Positions 1 through 9,754 are shown, counted from the first letter of the stretch. The stretch: 64,000 nt of DNA from Jeongeupia sp. HS-3 (GCF_015140455.1 NZ_AP024094.1:682001-746000); one strand, 5' to 3'. Numbers and translations: made by a program. The notes: generated from the letters alone by a model not told the origin.

Positions 1-758
1 CCGCGATACTTGGCGCCGGCGAGCAGGGCGGCCAGGTCGAGCACCAGCAGCCGCTTGTGCTTCAGCGACTCGGGCACTTCGCCGTTGACGATGCGCTGCG
101 CCAGCCCTTCGACGATGGCGGTCTTGCCGACGCCGGGTTCGCCGATCAGCACCGGGTTGTTCTTGGTACGGCGCTGCAGCACCTGGATCGCCCGGCGGAT
201 TTCGTCGTCGCGGCCGATCACCGGATCGAGTTTGCCGGCGCGGGCGCGCTCGGTCAGGTCGACGGTGTACTTGGACAGCGCTTCGCGTTGTTCCTCGGCA
301 TTGGCGTCATTGACGCTGGCGCCACCGCGCACAGCTTCAATCGCCGCTTCAACGGCTGCCTTGTTGCCACCATGCTGTTTCAGCAAGCGGCCGGCTTCGC
401 CTTTGTCGTCGGTCAGCGCCAGCAGGAAGAGTTCGCTGGAAATGAACTGGTCACCGCGCTTGAGCGCGGCCTTGTCGGTCAGGTTCAGCAGGTTGGCCAG
501 ATCGCGCGAGACGTTGATCTCGCCGCCGGTGCCTTCCACCTTGGGCAGGCGGGTCAGCGCGTCGTTGACGGCGGTTTTCAGCGGCGGCACGTTGACGCCG
601 GCGCGCGACAGTAGGGCGCTGGCGCCCGAGTCGCTGTCGTTCAGCAGCGCGGCGAACAGGTGCACCGGCTCGATAAAGCCGGCATCGTTACCCAGCGCCA
701 GACTTTGTGCATCGGCGAAGGCCGCCTGGAATTTGGTGGTGAGTTTGTCGAATCGCAT
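1..758 (-). CDS. clpB: ClpB protein disaggregase, N-terminal part (cut by window edge)
   Basis: ATP-driven chaperone that works with DnaK to pull proteins out of aggregates in the cytosol. The 252 visible residues begin [14 protein letters not shown] and cover the double Clp-N domain (about 1-145) and the start of the first AAA+ module. The Walker A motif GEPGVGKT sits at residues 206-213, the same numbering as in E. coli ClpB. The rest (middle coiled coil and second AAA+ domain) lies beyond the left edge of the window. The ATG at 758 is preceded by a purine-rich GAGGGGGC ribosome site. A sigma-32-like promoter lies 37-62 bases upstream, which fits heat induction. Identification is secure; completeness cannot be judged. 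Confidence 0.96.
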   Translation of the reverse strand, partial: MRFDKLTTKFQAAFADAQSLALGNDAGFIEPVHLFAALLNDSDSGASALLSRAGVNVPPLKTAVNDALTRLPKVEGTGGEINVSRDLANLLNLTDKAALKRGDQFISSELFLLALTDDKGEAGRLLKQHGGNKAAVEAAIEAVRGGASVNDANAEEQREALSKYTVDLTERARAGKLDPVIGRDDEIRRAIQVLQRRTKNNPVLIGEPGVGKTAIVEGLAQRIVNGEVPESLKHKRLLVLDLAALLAGAKYR

Positions 759-794
759 GGTTGCCCCCTCGGCATGTTTCTCTATGCATGCTAG

Positions 795-820
795 ATGGTG
801 GGGCGGGGCGGCATTTCAAG
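795..820 (-). promoter_or_regulatory. Candidate heat-shock (sigma-32) promoter of clpB
   Basis: Read on the minus strand, a perfect CTTGAAA -35 box (814-820) is followed after about 10 bases by CCCCACCAT (795-803), resembling the sigma-32 -10 box CCCCATNT. The spacing is a little short, or 13 bases if CCACCATCT is taken as the -10 box. It lies directly upstream of clpB, a classic member of the heat-shock regulon. Confidence 0.6.
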
Positions 821-838
821 CGCAAAGCCCTTGGCTGC

Positions 839-2281
839 TCAAAGGGAACGACTGGCACTTTGCACACTGGTGCCTTGCACTTCGGGTTCATTGTCACCGG
901 CCGGTGCCACGCGCTCGTCGATGCGAACGAACAACAGTGCCGGTGCGATCAGCGCGACGCCGACACACAGATAGGTGGCGAGGAACATCGTATGCAGCTC
1001 GCGCGTTTCGGTGGCGAAGTGGCCGCCGAAGGCCGCCAGCAACAGGCCGATCAGCGCGGCGCCCAGGCTCATGGTCAGCTGCATGATCATCGACATCATG
1101 CTATTGCCGCTGCCGGCCAGGCTGTTGTCGAGATCCTTGAGCATATAGGTGTTCATCGCCGAGAACCGGGTTGCGTTGAGGCCGCCCTGCAGCACCATGA
1201 ACACCATCATCAGCGGGTAATAACCGGCTAGCCCGCACAGGCCGATGCCGACGACGGTCAGGCCAAGCAGCACGGTGGTCCAGCTCAGCACTCGCCGGTA
1301 GCCGAAGCGCTGCACGGTGCCGACGACGACGCGTTTCATCGACATGGCGCCGATCACCGTCGGGATCGACATCATCCCGGCGTGCATCGGGCTGAAGCCG
1401 AGGCCCATTTGCAGGAACAGCGGCGTCAGCAGCGGCAGCGCGCCGGTGCCGATGCGGCCGAAAAAGCTGCCGGCGGCGCCCATGGCGAAGCTGGGGATCT
1501 GGAACAGACGCGGGCTGAACAGCGGTGCTTCAGCGCGATTGGCATGCTGCCAGTACAGCAGCAGCGCGCCAAAGCCGACGGCGAGCATCGGTACGACCGC
1601 GGCCATGGTCAGGTGCAGTTCACCCGCGCCTTCGAGCGCCAGCGTCAGCATCGCCATCGAGGTGGCAATCAGGATGAAGCCGGCAATATCGAAGCGTGGG
1701 CCGCGTTCAAGCGCGTAATTGGGCATCAGCCGCCAGGTGGCCAGCATGCCCAGCAAGCCGATCGGCAGATTGATCAGAAAGATCCAGTGCCAGGACACGT
1801 ATTCGACCAGAAAGCCGCCGAGCGTCGGCCCCACGAGCGGACCGATCAGGCCGGGCAGGGTGACAAAGTTCATCGCCGCCATGAAATCCTTGCGCGGCAC
1901 CGCCTTGAACACGGTCAGCCGGCCGACCGGCACCATCATCGCGCCGCCGGCGCCTTGCAAGATTCGCGCGAATACCAGCGTGCCCAGGTTGGGCGCCAGC
2001 GCACAGGCGAGCGAGCCGGTGGTGAACAGTGCGATGGCGCAAAGGAAGATGCGGCGCACGCCGAAGCGGTCGGCGAGCCAGCCGCTGGCGGGCAGCAGGA
2101 TGGCGACGGTGAGGATGTAGGCAATGGCGACCGACTGCATCCGCAGCGGATTTTCGCCCAGGCTGTGCGCCATCGACGGCAAGGCGGTGTTGACGATGGT
2201 GGCGTCGAGCGTTTCCATGAAGAAACCGATCGCCACCAGCCAGAGCAGCCAGCGTGTCGAAGAGGGATGTTTGGTGTTCAT
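839..2281 (-). CDS. mdtD: MdtD-like MFS multidrug exporter (DHA2 family)
   Basis: A 480-residue inner-membrane drug:proton antiporter of the major facilitator superfamily. It closely resembles E. coli MdtD (471 aa) along its length: the opening [20 protein letters not shown], motif [12 protein letters not shown] near residue 70, [13 protein letters not shown] near 115, and the motif C region [15 protein letters not shown] near 145. A hydrophobic pattern of about 14 segments ends in a short charged tail. The start ATG is preceded by GGGAAGG. In E. coli mdtD sits in the mdtABCD-baeSR operon; here it stands alone, with a palindromic, AT-rich promoter region upstream, so its control is probably different. 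The actual substrate cannot be told from the sequence. Confidence 0.85.
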   Translation of the reverse strand: MNTKHPSSTRWLLWLVAIGFFMETLDATIVNTALPSMAHSLGENPLRMQSVAIAYILTVAILLPASGWLADRFGVRRIFLCAIALFTTGSLACALAPNLGTLVFARILQGAGGAMMVPVGRLTVFKAVPRKDFMAAMNFVTLPGLIGPLVGPTLGGFLVEYVSWHWIFLINLPIGLLGMLATWRLMPNYALERGPRFDIAGFILIATSMAMLTLALEGAGELHLTMAAVVPMLAVGFGALLLYWQHANRAEAPLFSPRLFQIPSFAMGAAGSFFGRIGTGALPLLTPLFLQMGLGFSPMHAGMMSIPTVIGAMSMKRVVVGTVQRFGYRRVLSWTTVLLGLTVVGIGLCGLAGYYPLMMVFMVLQGGLNATRFSAMNTYMLKDLDNSLAGSGNSMMSMIMQLTMSLGAALIGLLLAAFGGHFATETRELHTMFLATYLCVGVALIAPALLFVRIDERVAPAGDNEPEVQGTSVQSASRSL

Positions 2282-2327
2282 GTTGGCCTTCCCAACCGGG
2301 GAAGCGGGAAGGCTTCGCTCGGTATTG

Positions 2328-2342
2328 CGTAGTAATACTACG
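2328..2342. promoter_or_regulatory. Palindromic operator-like site upstream of mdtD
   Basis: CGTAGTAATACTACG is a perfect 15-base palindrome. One arm (TAGTATT on the minus strand) is repeated directly a few bases further upstream, at about 2343-2350. It lies 47-61 bases ahead of the exporter start, inside the only AT-rich stretch nearby (2320-2418). This is where a TetR- or MarR-type repressor site would be expected. No adjacent regulator gene identifies the binding protein. Confidence 0.45.
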
Positions 2343-2418
2343 AAATACTAAACATATTGATTATTAATTTCAGCATCTTTATTGCGTTGTAATTAACAAC
2401 TATGATGCATGTTGATTT

Positions 2419-3732
2419 TTAGTCCGGTGGCGGCTGTGTGACGACCTTGTTGCGGCCCTGGCGTTTGGCGTCGTACAGGGCGCGGTCGGCGCGCTCCAGA
2501 AAATCCGCCAACGGTTCTGACTTGAGCGTCGTTACTCCGAAGCTGGAGGTCAATCGCTGTCCGGTGGGCCAGGTGTTGGCCTCAATGGTCGTGCGCAGCG
2601 ATTCGGCCAGCTGGCTGGCGTGTTCGAGCGAGGTGTCGGGGCAGAACACCACGAACTCCTCGCCGCCCCAACGCACCAGATAATCGCGCTGGCGGATGCG
2701 CTTGCGAATGGTGGCGGTGAACTGCTGCAGCACCTTGTCGCCCATGGCATGACCGTGTTCGTCGTTGACGCGCTTGAAGTGATCGATGTCGCAAAAAATG
2801 GCCGCCAACGGCCGCTCTTCGGTCAGCGCGCGCTCGGACTCATCGAGTAGTGCGTCGCGAATGCCGGCGCGGTTGAGTGCGCCGGTGAGCGGATCGCGCT
2901 TGGCCTTCTCGCCGATCTTGGCGTTTTCCAGCATCAGCGCGGCGTTCAGCCGGCTGAGCTGCGTTTCGCGTTCGCGGCTGTGCGCCAGTTTGCTGCGCAT
3001 GCCGACGCGCCACTGCAGCAGATAGGCCAAGGCTGCGCACAACCAGAGGGCGATGATGAGGAAGGCCATTTCATCGGCCTTGACCCATTTGCCGCGGAAT
3101 TCGATGTAGTCGATGACGATGCGCTGGCGGGCGTTTTCGCGCACGCCGGCGGTATCGAGCAGCAGCACGGGCACGTTGTGCATTTCCACTGCCGAGCGCT
3201 CTACCGGGATATGGTTGTTGACCAGCCACCACGAGGCGACGTTGAAGGTGCGTAGCGGCACCTGGATTTCACGGCCGTCGGCGTGGGGCTCGAATTGCAG
3301 TTCATTAAGGCGCCAGGTCAGCGGGTCGTCGGCTTTGGCGCTGCCCGAATCAAAGTCACGCATAAAGAAGCGCAGCCGGCGCGTACCGGTGCTGGTGCTG
3401 TGCAGCTTGAAGGCGATGGTCTCGAAGCGTGAGAAGTTGACGCCATCCTGTGGCTGCTCGCTCAGCCAGATCGCCAGCTCGCAAAACGGCCATTCGTAGC
3501 GATCGCTCAGCGTGCAGTCGAAAACCAGCCGCTTGCCATCCTTGGTGAGCGTGGCCAGCGATGCACCGCCGTCATCCCTGTCGTCGATGGCCTGGAGACG
3601 ATAGGAGGTGTTGCCATCGATGCGCAGAACGCGGTTCAGGCCCAGTTGCTGCCATAGCAAGAGCGCAATGCTGATGAGCAGCAGCGAAACAACAGCAATG
3701 CGCAGGCGTCGGGTGGTGTCGGGAGAGTCCAT
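2419..3732 (-). CDS. Membrane-bound diguanylate cyclase with periplasmic sensor
   Basis: Makes cyclic di-GMP from two GTP. The 437 residues consist of an N-terminal transmembrane helix (about 11-28), a beta-rich periplasmic region (about 30-220) of the kind that folds as a ligand-binding sandwich, and a second membrane helix (about 224-243). A short coiled linker and a C-terminal GGDEF domain beginning at DPLTGALNRAG follow. The catalytic motif is intact (VRWGGEEFVVF). The inhibitory I-site is present as RQRD five residues before it, so product feedback is expected. The ligand sensed by the periplasmic domain is unknown. It is transcribed alone, in the same direction as mdtD. Confidence 0.88.
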   Translation of the reverse strand: MDSPDTTRRLRIAVVSLLLISIALLLWQQLGLNRVLRIDGNTSYRLQAIDDRDDGGASLATLTKDGKRLVFDCTLSDRYEWPFCELAIWLSEQPQDGVNFSRFETIAFKLHSTSTGTRRLRFFMRDFDSGSAKADDPLTWRLNELQFEPHADGREIQVPLRTFNVASWWLVNNHIPVERSAVEMHNVPVLLLDTAGVRENARQRIVIDYIEFRGKWVKADEMAFLIIALWLCAALAYLLQWRVGMRSKLAHSRERETQLSRLNAALMLENAKIGEKAKRDPLTGALNRAGIRDALLDESERALTEERPLAAIFCDIDHFKRVNDEHGHAMGDKVLQQFTATIRKRIRQRDYLVRWGGEEFVVFCPDTSLEHASQLAESLRTTIEANTWPTGQRLTSSFGVTTLKSEPLADFLERADRALYDAKRQGRNKVVTQPPPD

Positions 3733-4054
3733 TACACAGTCGTCGGATAAAGGGTGCTACCGTTGATTAGAACGGTTTTTTCGTCGCAAGAACAAGTTGA
3801 GCCGGTGAAGGGGGCGCGACAGTAAAGCCGTTAGCTCCCGCGGGCACAAGCGGGCGATTAACAGATGTGTATAGTGCCGCGCTGCGCGAAGGCGGACTTG
3901 CCTTCCTCGTGCATGAATGCAAATGCTGGCGTGGGCGCAGTGTTGCAAATGTGTAAGTGCTAGCGTAGGACTACGTCATCATTACCAATGCCAACCGTGC
4001 GCGCTCCCCGTACATTCCGCGCTTTCTGCCCCCTTAGTATCGCGACGCATTGTC
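3733..4054. other. Intergenic region between divergent genes
   Basis: These 322 bases separate the leftward cyclase gene from the rightward FUSC gene. I see one hairpin followed by T residues (3759-3781, listed separately) but no convincing gene. A 63-codon leftward reading frame (3757-3948) is rich in Arg, His and Cys and looks like noise. Confidence 0.5.
3759..3781 (+). terminator. Orphan hairpin with T-run
   Basis: ACCGTT and AACGGT arms with a GATTAG loop are followed directly by six T. The form is that of a rightward intrinsic terminator, but it lies between divergent genes with no rightward gene immediately upstream. Confidence 0.35.
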
Positions 4055-5101
4055 ATGCCCATTCATCCTGCCCTGATCTTGCAGCGCACCCCGATCAACC
4101 GGCGCCGGGTGCTGCGCGCGGTGATTGCCGTCGGCTTGCCGCTGGCCATCGCGCTGGTGCGCGGCGAATTTCTTCCGGCGGTTTATGGCGCGGTGGCAGG
4201 GTTTTACACCTTATTTGTCGACAGCGGTGGCGATACCGGCGAACGGCTGGCCGCGATCCTGTATATGACCGTGGGCATGCTGCTGGCCGGGATTGCCGGT
4301 GTGGCCGGGCATCTGGTGCCGGGGGCGTCGCTGCTGCTGCTGATTGGTTTCACCGCGGTGGCGGGTTGGCTACAGGGAGCGGGTAGCGCGGCCGAGTTCA
4401 TCGGCAAATACTGGCTGATTGCCTTTTTGTTCGGCGACAGCGCGCCCGATCTACCGCCGCTGTGCGGCACTTATCTGATTGTCGGCGGCCTGGCCGGCAT
4501 GCTGGCGGTGCTGGCCGATCTGGCCATCACCCGCCGGCCCGAACCGCAAAGCGCGCCGATGCTGCGCGATGCCGCGCGACATCTGCTGCGCCGCCGGCAT
4601 ACCAATGGCGCGTTTACCTTCTACTTTATGGTACTGGTCGTCGTCGGTTACATCGTTGGCCATTGGCTGGGGTTGACGCGCGCCTACTGGGTGCCGCTGA
4701 CCATCGTCATCGTCACCGTTTATGACCCGCGCCACAGCATCCATAAGCTGATTCAACGTCTGGCCGGCTCGCTGCTCGGCGCCGTGCTCGGTGCGCTGAT
4801 TGTGCATTTTGTTCGCGCCGAATGGGCGCTGGCATTGTGCGTGACCCTGATGGCGGCATGGCTGCCGGCGGCGCAGGCGCGTAATTACTGGGTGGCGGTG
4901 ATCCCGATCACCGCCTTGGTGATGGTGTTGCTTGATTTCGGTATTTTGCGCGGCAGCCTGTCAGCGACCGACTTCGCGCTGGCGCGCATGGCTGACACCG
5001 TGGTCGGCTGCGTGATCTGCGGCTTGGGCGCGATGATGTATCTGCGCCTGCTGCCACGCATTGAAGCGGCACAATCGCCCAAGCGTCGGCGCGGCATATA
5101 G
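4055..5101 (+). CDS. FUSC-family inner-membrane protein (aromatic acid exporter-like)
   Basis: About 348 residues, almost entirely membrane-spanning, with a short cytosolic N-terminus (MPIHPALILQRTPINRRR). An N-terminal set of about five helices (25-165) is followed by a hydrophilic stretch near 180-205 (RRPEPQSAPMLRDAARHLLRRR). A second helical bundle contains the FUSC-type sequence YWVPLTIVIVTVYDPRHS near 225. FUSC proteins form the inner-membrane part of aromatic acid, fusaric acid or related exporters. This one is about half the usual length and lacks the long cytosolic domain. No adaptor or outer-membrane gene adjoins it. ATG 4055 is chosen because hydrophobic homology begins there, although its ribosome site is weak. 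Confidence 0.65.
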   Translation: MPIHPALILQRTPINRRRVLRAVIAVGLPLAIALVRGEFLPAVYGAVAGFYTLFVDSGGDTGERLAAILYMTVGMLLAGIAGVAGHLVPGASLLLLIGFTAVAGWLQGAGSAAEFIGKYWLIAFLFGDSAPDLPPLCGTYLIVGGLAGMLAVLADLAITRRPEPQSAPMLRDAARHLLRRRHTNGAFTFYFMVLVVVGYIVGHWLGLTRAYWVPLTIVIVTVYDPRHSIHKLIQRLAGSLLGAVLGALIVHFVRAEWALALCVTLMAAWLPAAQARNYWVAVIPITALVMVLLDFGILRGSLSATDFALARMADTVVGCVICGLGAMMYLRLLPRIEAAQSPKRRRGI

Positions 5102-5262
5102 TCAATTCAATTGACGTATTTCGCAGCGCTGTCAATGGTTGTGAAACGCAATCGTGATATCAAGCAAGGTTCATGCGGGTGGCGTAACAAGTACCATCCC
5201 GCAAGCTGGGCGATGAACTACATTTGCGACAACGGAATTCAGACTGAACGCCTTGGTATGCA

Positions 5263-5278
5263 CCTTGTCATGACAAGG
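5263..5278. promoter_or_regulatory. 16-base perfect palindrome upstream of pta
   Basis: CCTTGTCATGACAAGG is a perfect inverted repeat centred 78 bases before the pta start, in a 247-base leader. Its symmetry and place suggest an operator. The binding protein is unknown. Confidence 0.4.
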
Positions 5279-5348
5279 GAAAACCGGGCGCCTCCATTCA
5301 AATCAGTGGCTCAGGCACGCAGGTGCCATTGCAAAGGGATAGGTAACC

Positions 5349-7397
5349 ATGCAGACATTCTTCATTGCTCCAACACGCCAGAACGTCGGCCTGACTTCGG
5401 TCTCGCTGGGCGTGGTTCGCGCGCTGCAACGCCAGGGCTTGAAGGTCGGCTTTATCAAGCCGGTGTCCCAAGACAATCACGAAATCGAGCGCTCGACGCA
5501 TTTCGCCCGCGAAATCTGCCAGATCGAGACCCCGAACGGTTTATCCACCGGTCAGGTGATTGCTCGCGTTGCCGCCGGCCAGAACGACGAGCTGATGGAA
5601 GACATCGTCAGCCTGTGCATGGGCGCGGCGCATGGTGCCGATGTGCTGGTGGTCGAAGGCCTGCATGTCGATCCGAACAACGCCTTTACCGCCGGGCTGA
5701 ATGCCGATATCGCCCGCAGCCTGCACGCGGAAACGGTGCTGGTTGTCAACGCCGGTGCGGCGGGCGCGGTCAATGAAGTCAAGGTGCTGGCCGCACAGCT
5801 CAGGCACGAAGGGCTGAACGTGGCCGGGGTGATTTTCAACAAGGCACCGGCAACGTTCGACGCCGCGGCACAACCGGCGATCGATGGCATCCCGGTCTGG
5901 GGCGTGGTGCGCTTCGACGCCTTGCTGATGGCACCGCGCACGCTGGATGTGGCACGCCATCTGAACGCCGAAGTGCTGATCGAGGGCGAAATCAGCAAGC
6001 GCCGCGTCCTTGAAACCGTGGTGGCCGCGCGCTCGGTGACCGAAGTGGTCGAGCGCCTGAAGCCCGGCGCGCTGGTGGTTAGCGCCGGTGACCGCGACGA
6101 CATCATGCTCGCCACCGCGCTGGCGGCGAAAAACGGCGTGCAGCTCGCCGGCCTGCTGCTGACGCATTCGAGCATGCCCGACCCGCGCATTCGCGAATTT
6201 GCCGCGATGGCGCTGCATAGCGGCATTCCGGTGTTGCGCACCGATACCGACAGCTACGGTACCGCCGCCCGCATCGCCCAGGTGCCGCAGGCCGTTGCTG
6301 CCGACGACATCGAACGGATGAACGCCGTACTGGATACCGTTGCCGAGCAATTGTCGGCCGATTTGCTGATCGCCGGGGTCAAGGTGCCGGCATCGGTGCG
6401 GATGTCGCCGCCGGCCTTCCGCTACCAGTTGATCAGCAAGGCCCGCGCCGCCAAGAAGTGCATCGTGCTGCCGGAGGGCGACGAGCCGCGCACGATCAAG
6501 GCTGCGGTCATTTGCGAAGAGAAGGGCATCGCGCATTGCGTGTTGCTCGGCAAGCGCGCGACCATCGAATCGATTGCCGCTGCGCAGGGCGTCACCCTGC
6601 CGGCGTCGCTGGAAATCCTCGACCCCGATCTGGTTCGTCAGGAATACGTCGCACCGATGGTCGAGCTGCGCAAGAGCAAGGGCCTGACCGAAGGCCAGGC
6701 GCTGCAGCAGCTTGAAGACACCGTCGTGCTCGGCACGATGATGCTGGCGGTCGACAAGGTCGATGGCCTGGTATCCGGTGCCGTCCACACCACTGCCAGC
6801 ACCGTGCGTCCGGCGCTGCAATTGATCAAGACCGCGCCGGGCTCGTCGATCGTCTCGTCGGTGTTCTTCATGCTGATGCCCGATCAGGTACTGGTGTACG
6901 GCGACTGCGCGATCAACCCGAACCCGACCGCCGAACAACTGGCCGACATCGCCAAGCAAAGCGCCGACAGCGCCCAAGCCTTTGGCGTCGACCCCAAGGT
7001 GGCGATGATCAGCTACAGCACCGGCAAATCCGGCGCCGGTGCCGATGTCGACAAGGTTCGCACCGCCGCCGAGCTGGCCCGCGAGAAGTATCCGCAGCTG
7101 GTGCTCGACGGCCCGCTGCAATACGACGCCGCGTCAACGGCCGATGTGGCCGCGCAGAAGGCGCCGGGCAGCAAGGTTGCCGGCCAGGCCACCGTGTTCG
7201 TGTTCCCGGATCTGAACACCGGCAACACCACCTACAAGGCGGTGCAGCGCAGCGCGCACGTGATCAGCCTTGGGCCGATGCTGCAGGGCCTGCGCAAGCC
7301 GGTGAACGATCTGTCGCGCGGCGCGCTGGTCGACGACATCGTCTTCACCATCGCACTGACGGCGATTCAGGCTGCGCAAATGGATGCCAAGCGCTGA
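5349..7397 (+). CDS. pta: Phosphate acetyltransferase
   Basis: Interconverts acetyl-CoA plus phosphate and acetyl phosphate plus CoA, the first step of acetate overflow or the last of acetate use. At 682 residues it is the long form. It has an N-terminal P-loop-like regulatory domain (APTRQNVGLTSVSLG near residue 7), a middle DRTGG-type domain (about 210-330), and the C-terminal catalytic PTA/PTB domain from about 360. The catalytic domain carries LPEGDEPRT, SGAVHTTASTVRPALQ and the glycine-rich STGKSGAGAD. AAAGGGATAGG provides a ribosome site. No ackA neighbour lies within the window, so the acetate kinase partner must be elsewhere or the enzyme works with another acetyl-phosphate user. Confidence 0.95.
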   Translation: MQTFFIAPTRQNVGLTSVSLGVVRALQRQGLKVGFIKPVSQDNHEIERSTHFAREICQIETPNGLSTGQVIARVAAGQNDELMEDIVSLCMGAAHGADVLVVEGLHVDPNNAFTAGLNADIARSLHAETVLVVNAGAAGAVNEVKVLAAQLRHEGLNVAGVIFNKAPATFDAAAQPAIDGIPVWGVVRFDALLMAPRTLDVARHLNAEVLIEGEISKRRVLETVVAARSVTEVVERLKPGALVVSAGDRDDIMLATALAAKNGVQLAGLLLTHSSMPDPRIREFAAMALHSGIPVLRTDTDSYGTAARIAQVPQAVAADDIERMNAVLDTVAEQLSADLLIAGVKVPASVRMSPPAFRYQLISKARAAKKCIVLPEGDEPRTIKAAVICEEKGIAHCVLLGKRATIESIAAAQGVTLPASLEILDPDLVRQEYVAPMVELRKSKGLTEGQALQQLEDTVVLGTMMLAVDKVDGLVSGAVHTTASTVRPALQLIKTAPGSSIVSSVFFMLMPDQVLVYGDCAINPNPTAEQLADIAKQSADSAQAFGVDPKVAMISYSTGKSGAGADVDKVRTAAELAREKYPQLVLDGPLQYDAASTADVAAQKAPGSKVAGQATVFVFPDLNTGNTTYKAVQRSAHVISLGPMLQGLRKPVNDLSRGALVDDIVFTIALTAIQAAQMDAKR

Positions 7398-7420
7398 TAG
7401 TCTGACGGTTGATGGCCAGC

Positions 7421-7448
7421 AAACGCCGACCTGTGGGTCGGCGTTTTT
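7421..7448 (+). terminator. Terminator after pta
   Basis: AAACGCCGACC and GGTCGGCG arms around a TGTG loop are followed by TTTTT. Confidence 0.85.
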
Positions 7449-7758
7449 CATGGCGCATCATTCTGCTCATCAATCGGTGAACGATGGGGCTGGACGATGT
7501 GGCATCGCACCGTCCGATACCGTCTCCAGTTCGAAAAAATTCCAATCAATTACAAATCAGTACAAATCAGCGCCATGCCGCACTTGCGGTGCAGGTTGTT
7601 TCGGAATGGCGCTGCATGCACGCCTGAAAAGGCATCGCTGAGGCGGGCAACGACCGGCTGGTGACAGGCGATTTATGCCAAGCGGTCATAGTGGCCAAAG
7701 CGAATCGTCATCAACGCGTGATAGAATCTACGGTTTACCCAAACCCTTGCAGCATTCC
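7449..7758. other. Intergenic region before typA
   Basis: About 310 bases. No gene is supported. A TAGAAT hexamer at 7722-7727 is a possible -10 box for typA, but the matching -35 is poor. No terminator or palindrome was seen beyond the pta terminator. Confidence 0.4.
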
Positions 7759-9573
7759 ATGACACGCGCCCTTCGCAACATTGCCATCATTGCCCACGTC
7801 GACCACGGTAAAACCACCCTGGTCGACCAACTCCTGCGCCAATCCGGCACATTCCGCGACAACCAACAGGTTGACGAGCGCGTGATGGACTCGAACGATC
7901 TTGAAAAAGAACGTGGTATCACGATTCTGGCCAAGAACACCGCCATCGATTACGAAGGCACCCACATCAACATCGTCGACACCCCGGGGCATGCCGACTT
8001 CGGCGGCGAAGTCGAGCGCGTGCTCGGCATGGTCGACGGCGTTTTGCTGCTGGTCGATTCGGTCGAAGGCCCGATGCCGCAAACCCGCTTCGTGACCAAA
8101 AAAGCGCTGGCGCTGGGTCTGAAGCCGATCGTGGTGATCAACAAGATCGACCGTCCGGGCGCACGTCCGGACTGGGTCGTTGACCAGACGTTCGACCTGT
8201 TCGACAAGCTCGGCGCGACCGACGAACAACTCGATTTCCCGATCATCTATGCATCGGGTCTGAACGGTTTTGCCAAGCTCGAACTGGCCCAAGAGTCGGA
8301 CAATATGCGTCCGCTGTTCGAGGTCGTACTCAAGCATGTACCGTCGCCACCGGGCAATCCGGATGCACCGCTGCAGCTGCAATTGTCGGCACTGGACTAC
8401 TCGACCTACACCGGCCGCCTTGGCGTCGGCAAGGTCGTTAACGGCCGCATCAAGCCGGGCCAGCAAGTCGTGGTGATGAACCATGACGAACAAGTCGCCA
8501 CCGGCCGTATCAACCAGGTGCTGGGTTTCCAAGGTCTGGATCGCGTACCGGTTGAAAGCGCCGAAGCCGGCGACATCATCATCATCTCGGGCCTGGACGA
8601 CATCGGTATCGGTGTGACGATCTGCGACAAGGAAAATCCGGTTGGTTTGCCGGTTCTGGGTGTCGATGAGCCGACGCTGAACATGGACTTCATGGTCAAT
8701 ACCTCGCCGCTGGCGGGTACTGAAGGCAAGTTCGTGACCTCGCGCCAGATCCGCGACCGTCTGACCAAAGAGCTGCTGACCAACGTCGCGCTGCGCGTTG
8801 AAGACACCGCTGATGCGGATATCTTCCGCGTCTCGGGTCGTGGCGAATTGCACCTGACCATCCTGCTGGAAAGCATGCGTCGCGAAGGCTTTGAAATGGC
8901 CGTCGCCAAGCCGCGCGTGGTTTACAAGGACGTCAACGGCGTGAAGTGCGAGCCGTATGAAAACCTGACCATCGACCTGGAAGACGAACACCAGGGCGGC
9001 ATCATGGAAGAAATCGGCCGTCGCCGTGGCGAGTTGACCAATATGGAATCCGACGGCCAGGGTCGTACCCGCCTCGAATACCATATCCCGGCACGCGGCC
9101 TGATCGGCTTCCAGTCGGACTTCATGACCATGACCCGCGGCACTGGCCTGATGAGCCACGTGTTCGACGACTACGCACCGGTGAAGCCGGATATGCCGGG
9201 TCGCCACAACGGCGTGCTGATCTCGCAAGACAACGGCGAAGCCGTTGCCTACGCACTGTGGAAGCTGGAAGACCGCGGCCGCATGTTCGTGTCGCCGGGC
9301 GACAAGCTGTACGAAGGCATGATCATCGGTATCCATAGCCGTGATAACGACCTGGTTGTGAACCCGATCAAGGGCAAGCAGCTGACCAACGTCCGTGCTT
9401 CGGGCACCGACGAAGCCGTTCGCCTGACCACGCCGATCAAGCTGTCGCTGGAATCCGCGGTCGAGTTCATCGATGATGACGAACTGGTCGAAATCACCCC
9501 GAAATCGATCCGTATCCGCAAGCGTCACCTGCAAGAGCACGAACGTCGTCGTGCTTCCAAGAGCGAAGGCTGA
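7759..9573 (+). CDS. typA: Ribosome-binding translational GTPase TypA/BipA
   Basis: A 604-residue translation-factor GTPase (E. coli 607) that helps 50S assembly and growth under stress or cold. It starts [20 protein letters not shown], with the G1 motif [10 protein letters not shown]2 region [12 protein letters not shown]3 DTPGHADF and G4 NKID. The EF-G-like domain V and the TypA-specific C-terminal domain, which includes [18 protein letters not shown], follow. ATG 7759 is chosen over an in-frame ATG 84 bases upstream because family homology begins with MTRALRN. It is followed by a strong terminator, so it is monocistronic. Confidence 0.97.
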   Translation: MTRALRNIAIIAHVDHGKTTLVDQLLRQSGTFRDNQQVDERVMDSNDLEKERGITILAKNTAIDYEGTHINIVDTPGHADFGGEVERVLGMVDGVLLLVDSVEGPMPQTRFVTKKALALGLKPIVVINKIDRPGARPDWVVDQTFDLFDKLGATDEQLDFPIIYASGLNGFAKLELAQESDNMRPLFEVVLKHVPSPPGNPDAPLQLQLSALDYSTYTGRLGVGKVVNGRIKPGQQVVVMNHDEQVATGRINQVLGFQGLDRVPVESAEAGDIIIISGLDDIGIGVTICDKENPVGLPVLGVDEPTLNMDFMVNTSPLAGTEGKFVTSRQIRDRLTKELLTNVALRVEDTADADIFRVSGRGELHLTILLESMRREGFEMAVAKPRVVYKDVNGVKCEPYENLTIDLEDEHQGGIMEEIGRRRGELTNMESDGQGRTRLEYHIPARGLIGFQSDFMTMTRGTGLMSHVFDDYAPVKPDMPGRHNGVLISQDNGEAVAYALWKLEDRGRMFVSPGDKLYEGMIIGIHSRDNDLVVNPIKGKQLTNVRASGTDEAVRLTTPIKLSLESAVEFIDDDELVEITPKSIRIRKRHLQEHERRRASKSEG

Positions 9574-9590
9574 TTCGTTTCGCCGCAGCC

Positions 9591-9622
9591 AAAAAACGGA
9601 GCCCTTGGGCTCCGTTTTTTTT
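9591..9622 (+). terminator. Terminator after typA
   Basis: Arms ACGGAGCCC and GGGCTCCGT around a TT turn, with A residues before and eight T after. Confidence 0.9.
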
Positions 9623-9754
9623 CGCCGTCCGTCGCGCTGTGCGCCACGCTCGCCGCTCCCATCTTGCCCCGTTTTGTTGTCGACTTTATCGTGCTACACG
9701 CCCGGTTCGAGCCGGGCACGATAACAAGGCGCATGACGCCAAAGGTGGAGAGAG

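Noticed and set aside
10-1231. Rightward open frames of 156-358 codons over the clpB and mdtD region
   Set aside because: They are mirror frames of clpB and mdtD, which have clear family motifs on the minus strand; high GC opens such frames by chance.
3757-3948. 63-codon leftward small gene
   Set aside because: Composition is Arg/His/Cys-rich, there is no ribosome site, and it includes the hairpin with T-run.
5541-7121. Leftward open frame of 526 codons across pta
   Set aside because: Rich in His, Arg, Gln and Gly with no recognisable fold; it is the antisense of pta.
7735-9540. Leftward open frame of 601 codons across typA
   Set aside because: Antisense shadow of a highly conserved gene, without ribosome site or motifs.
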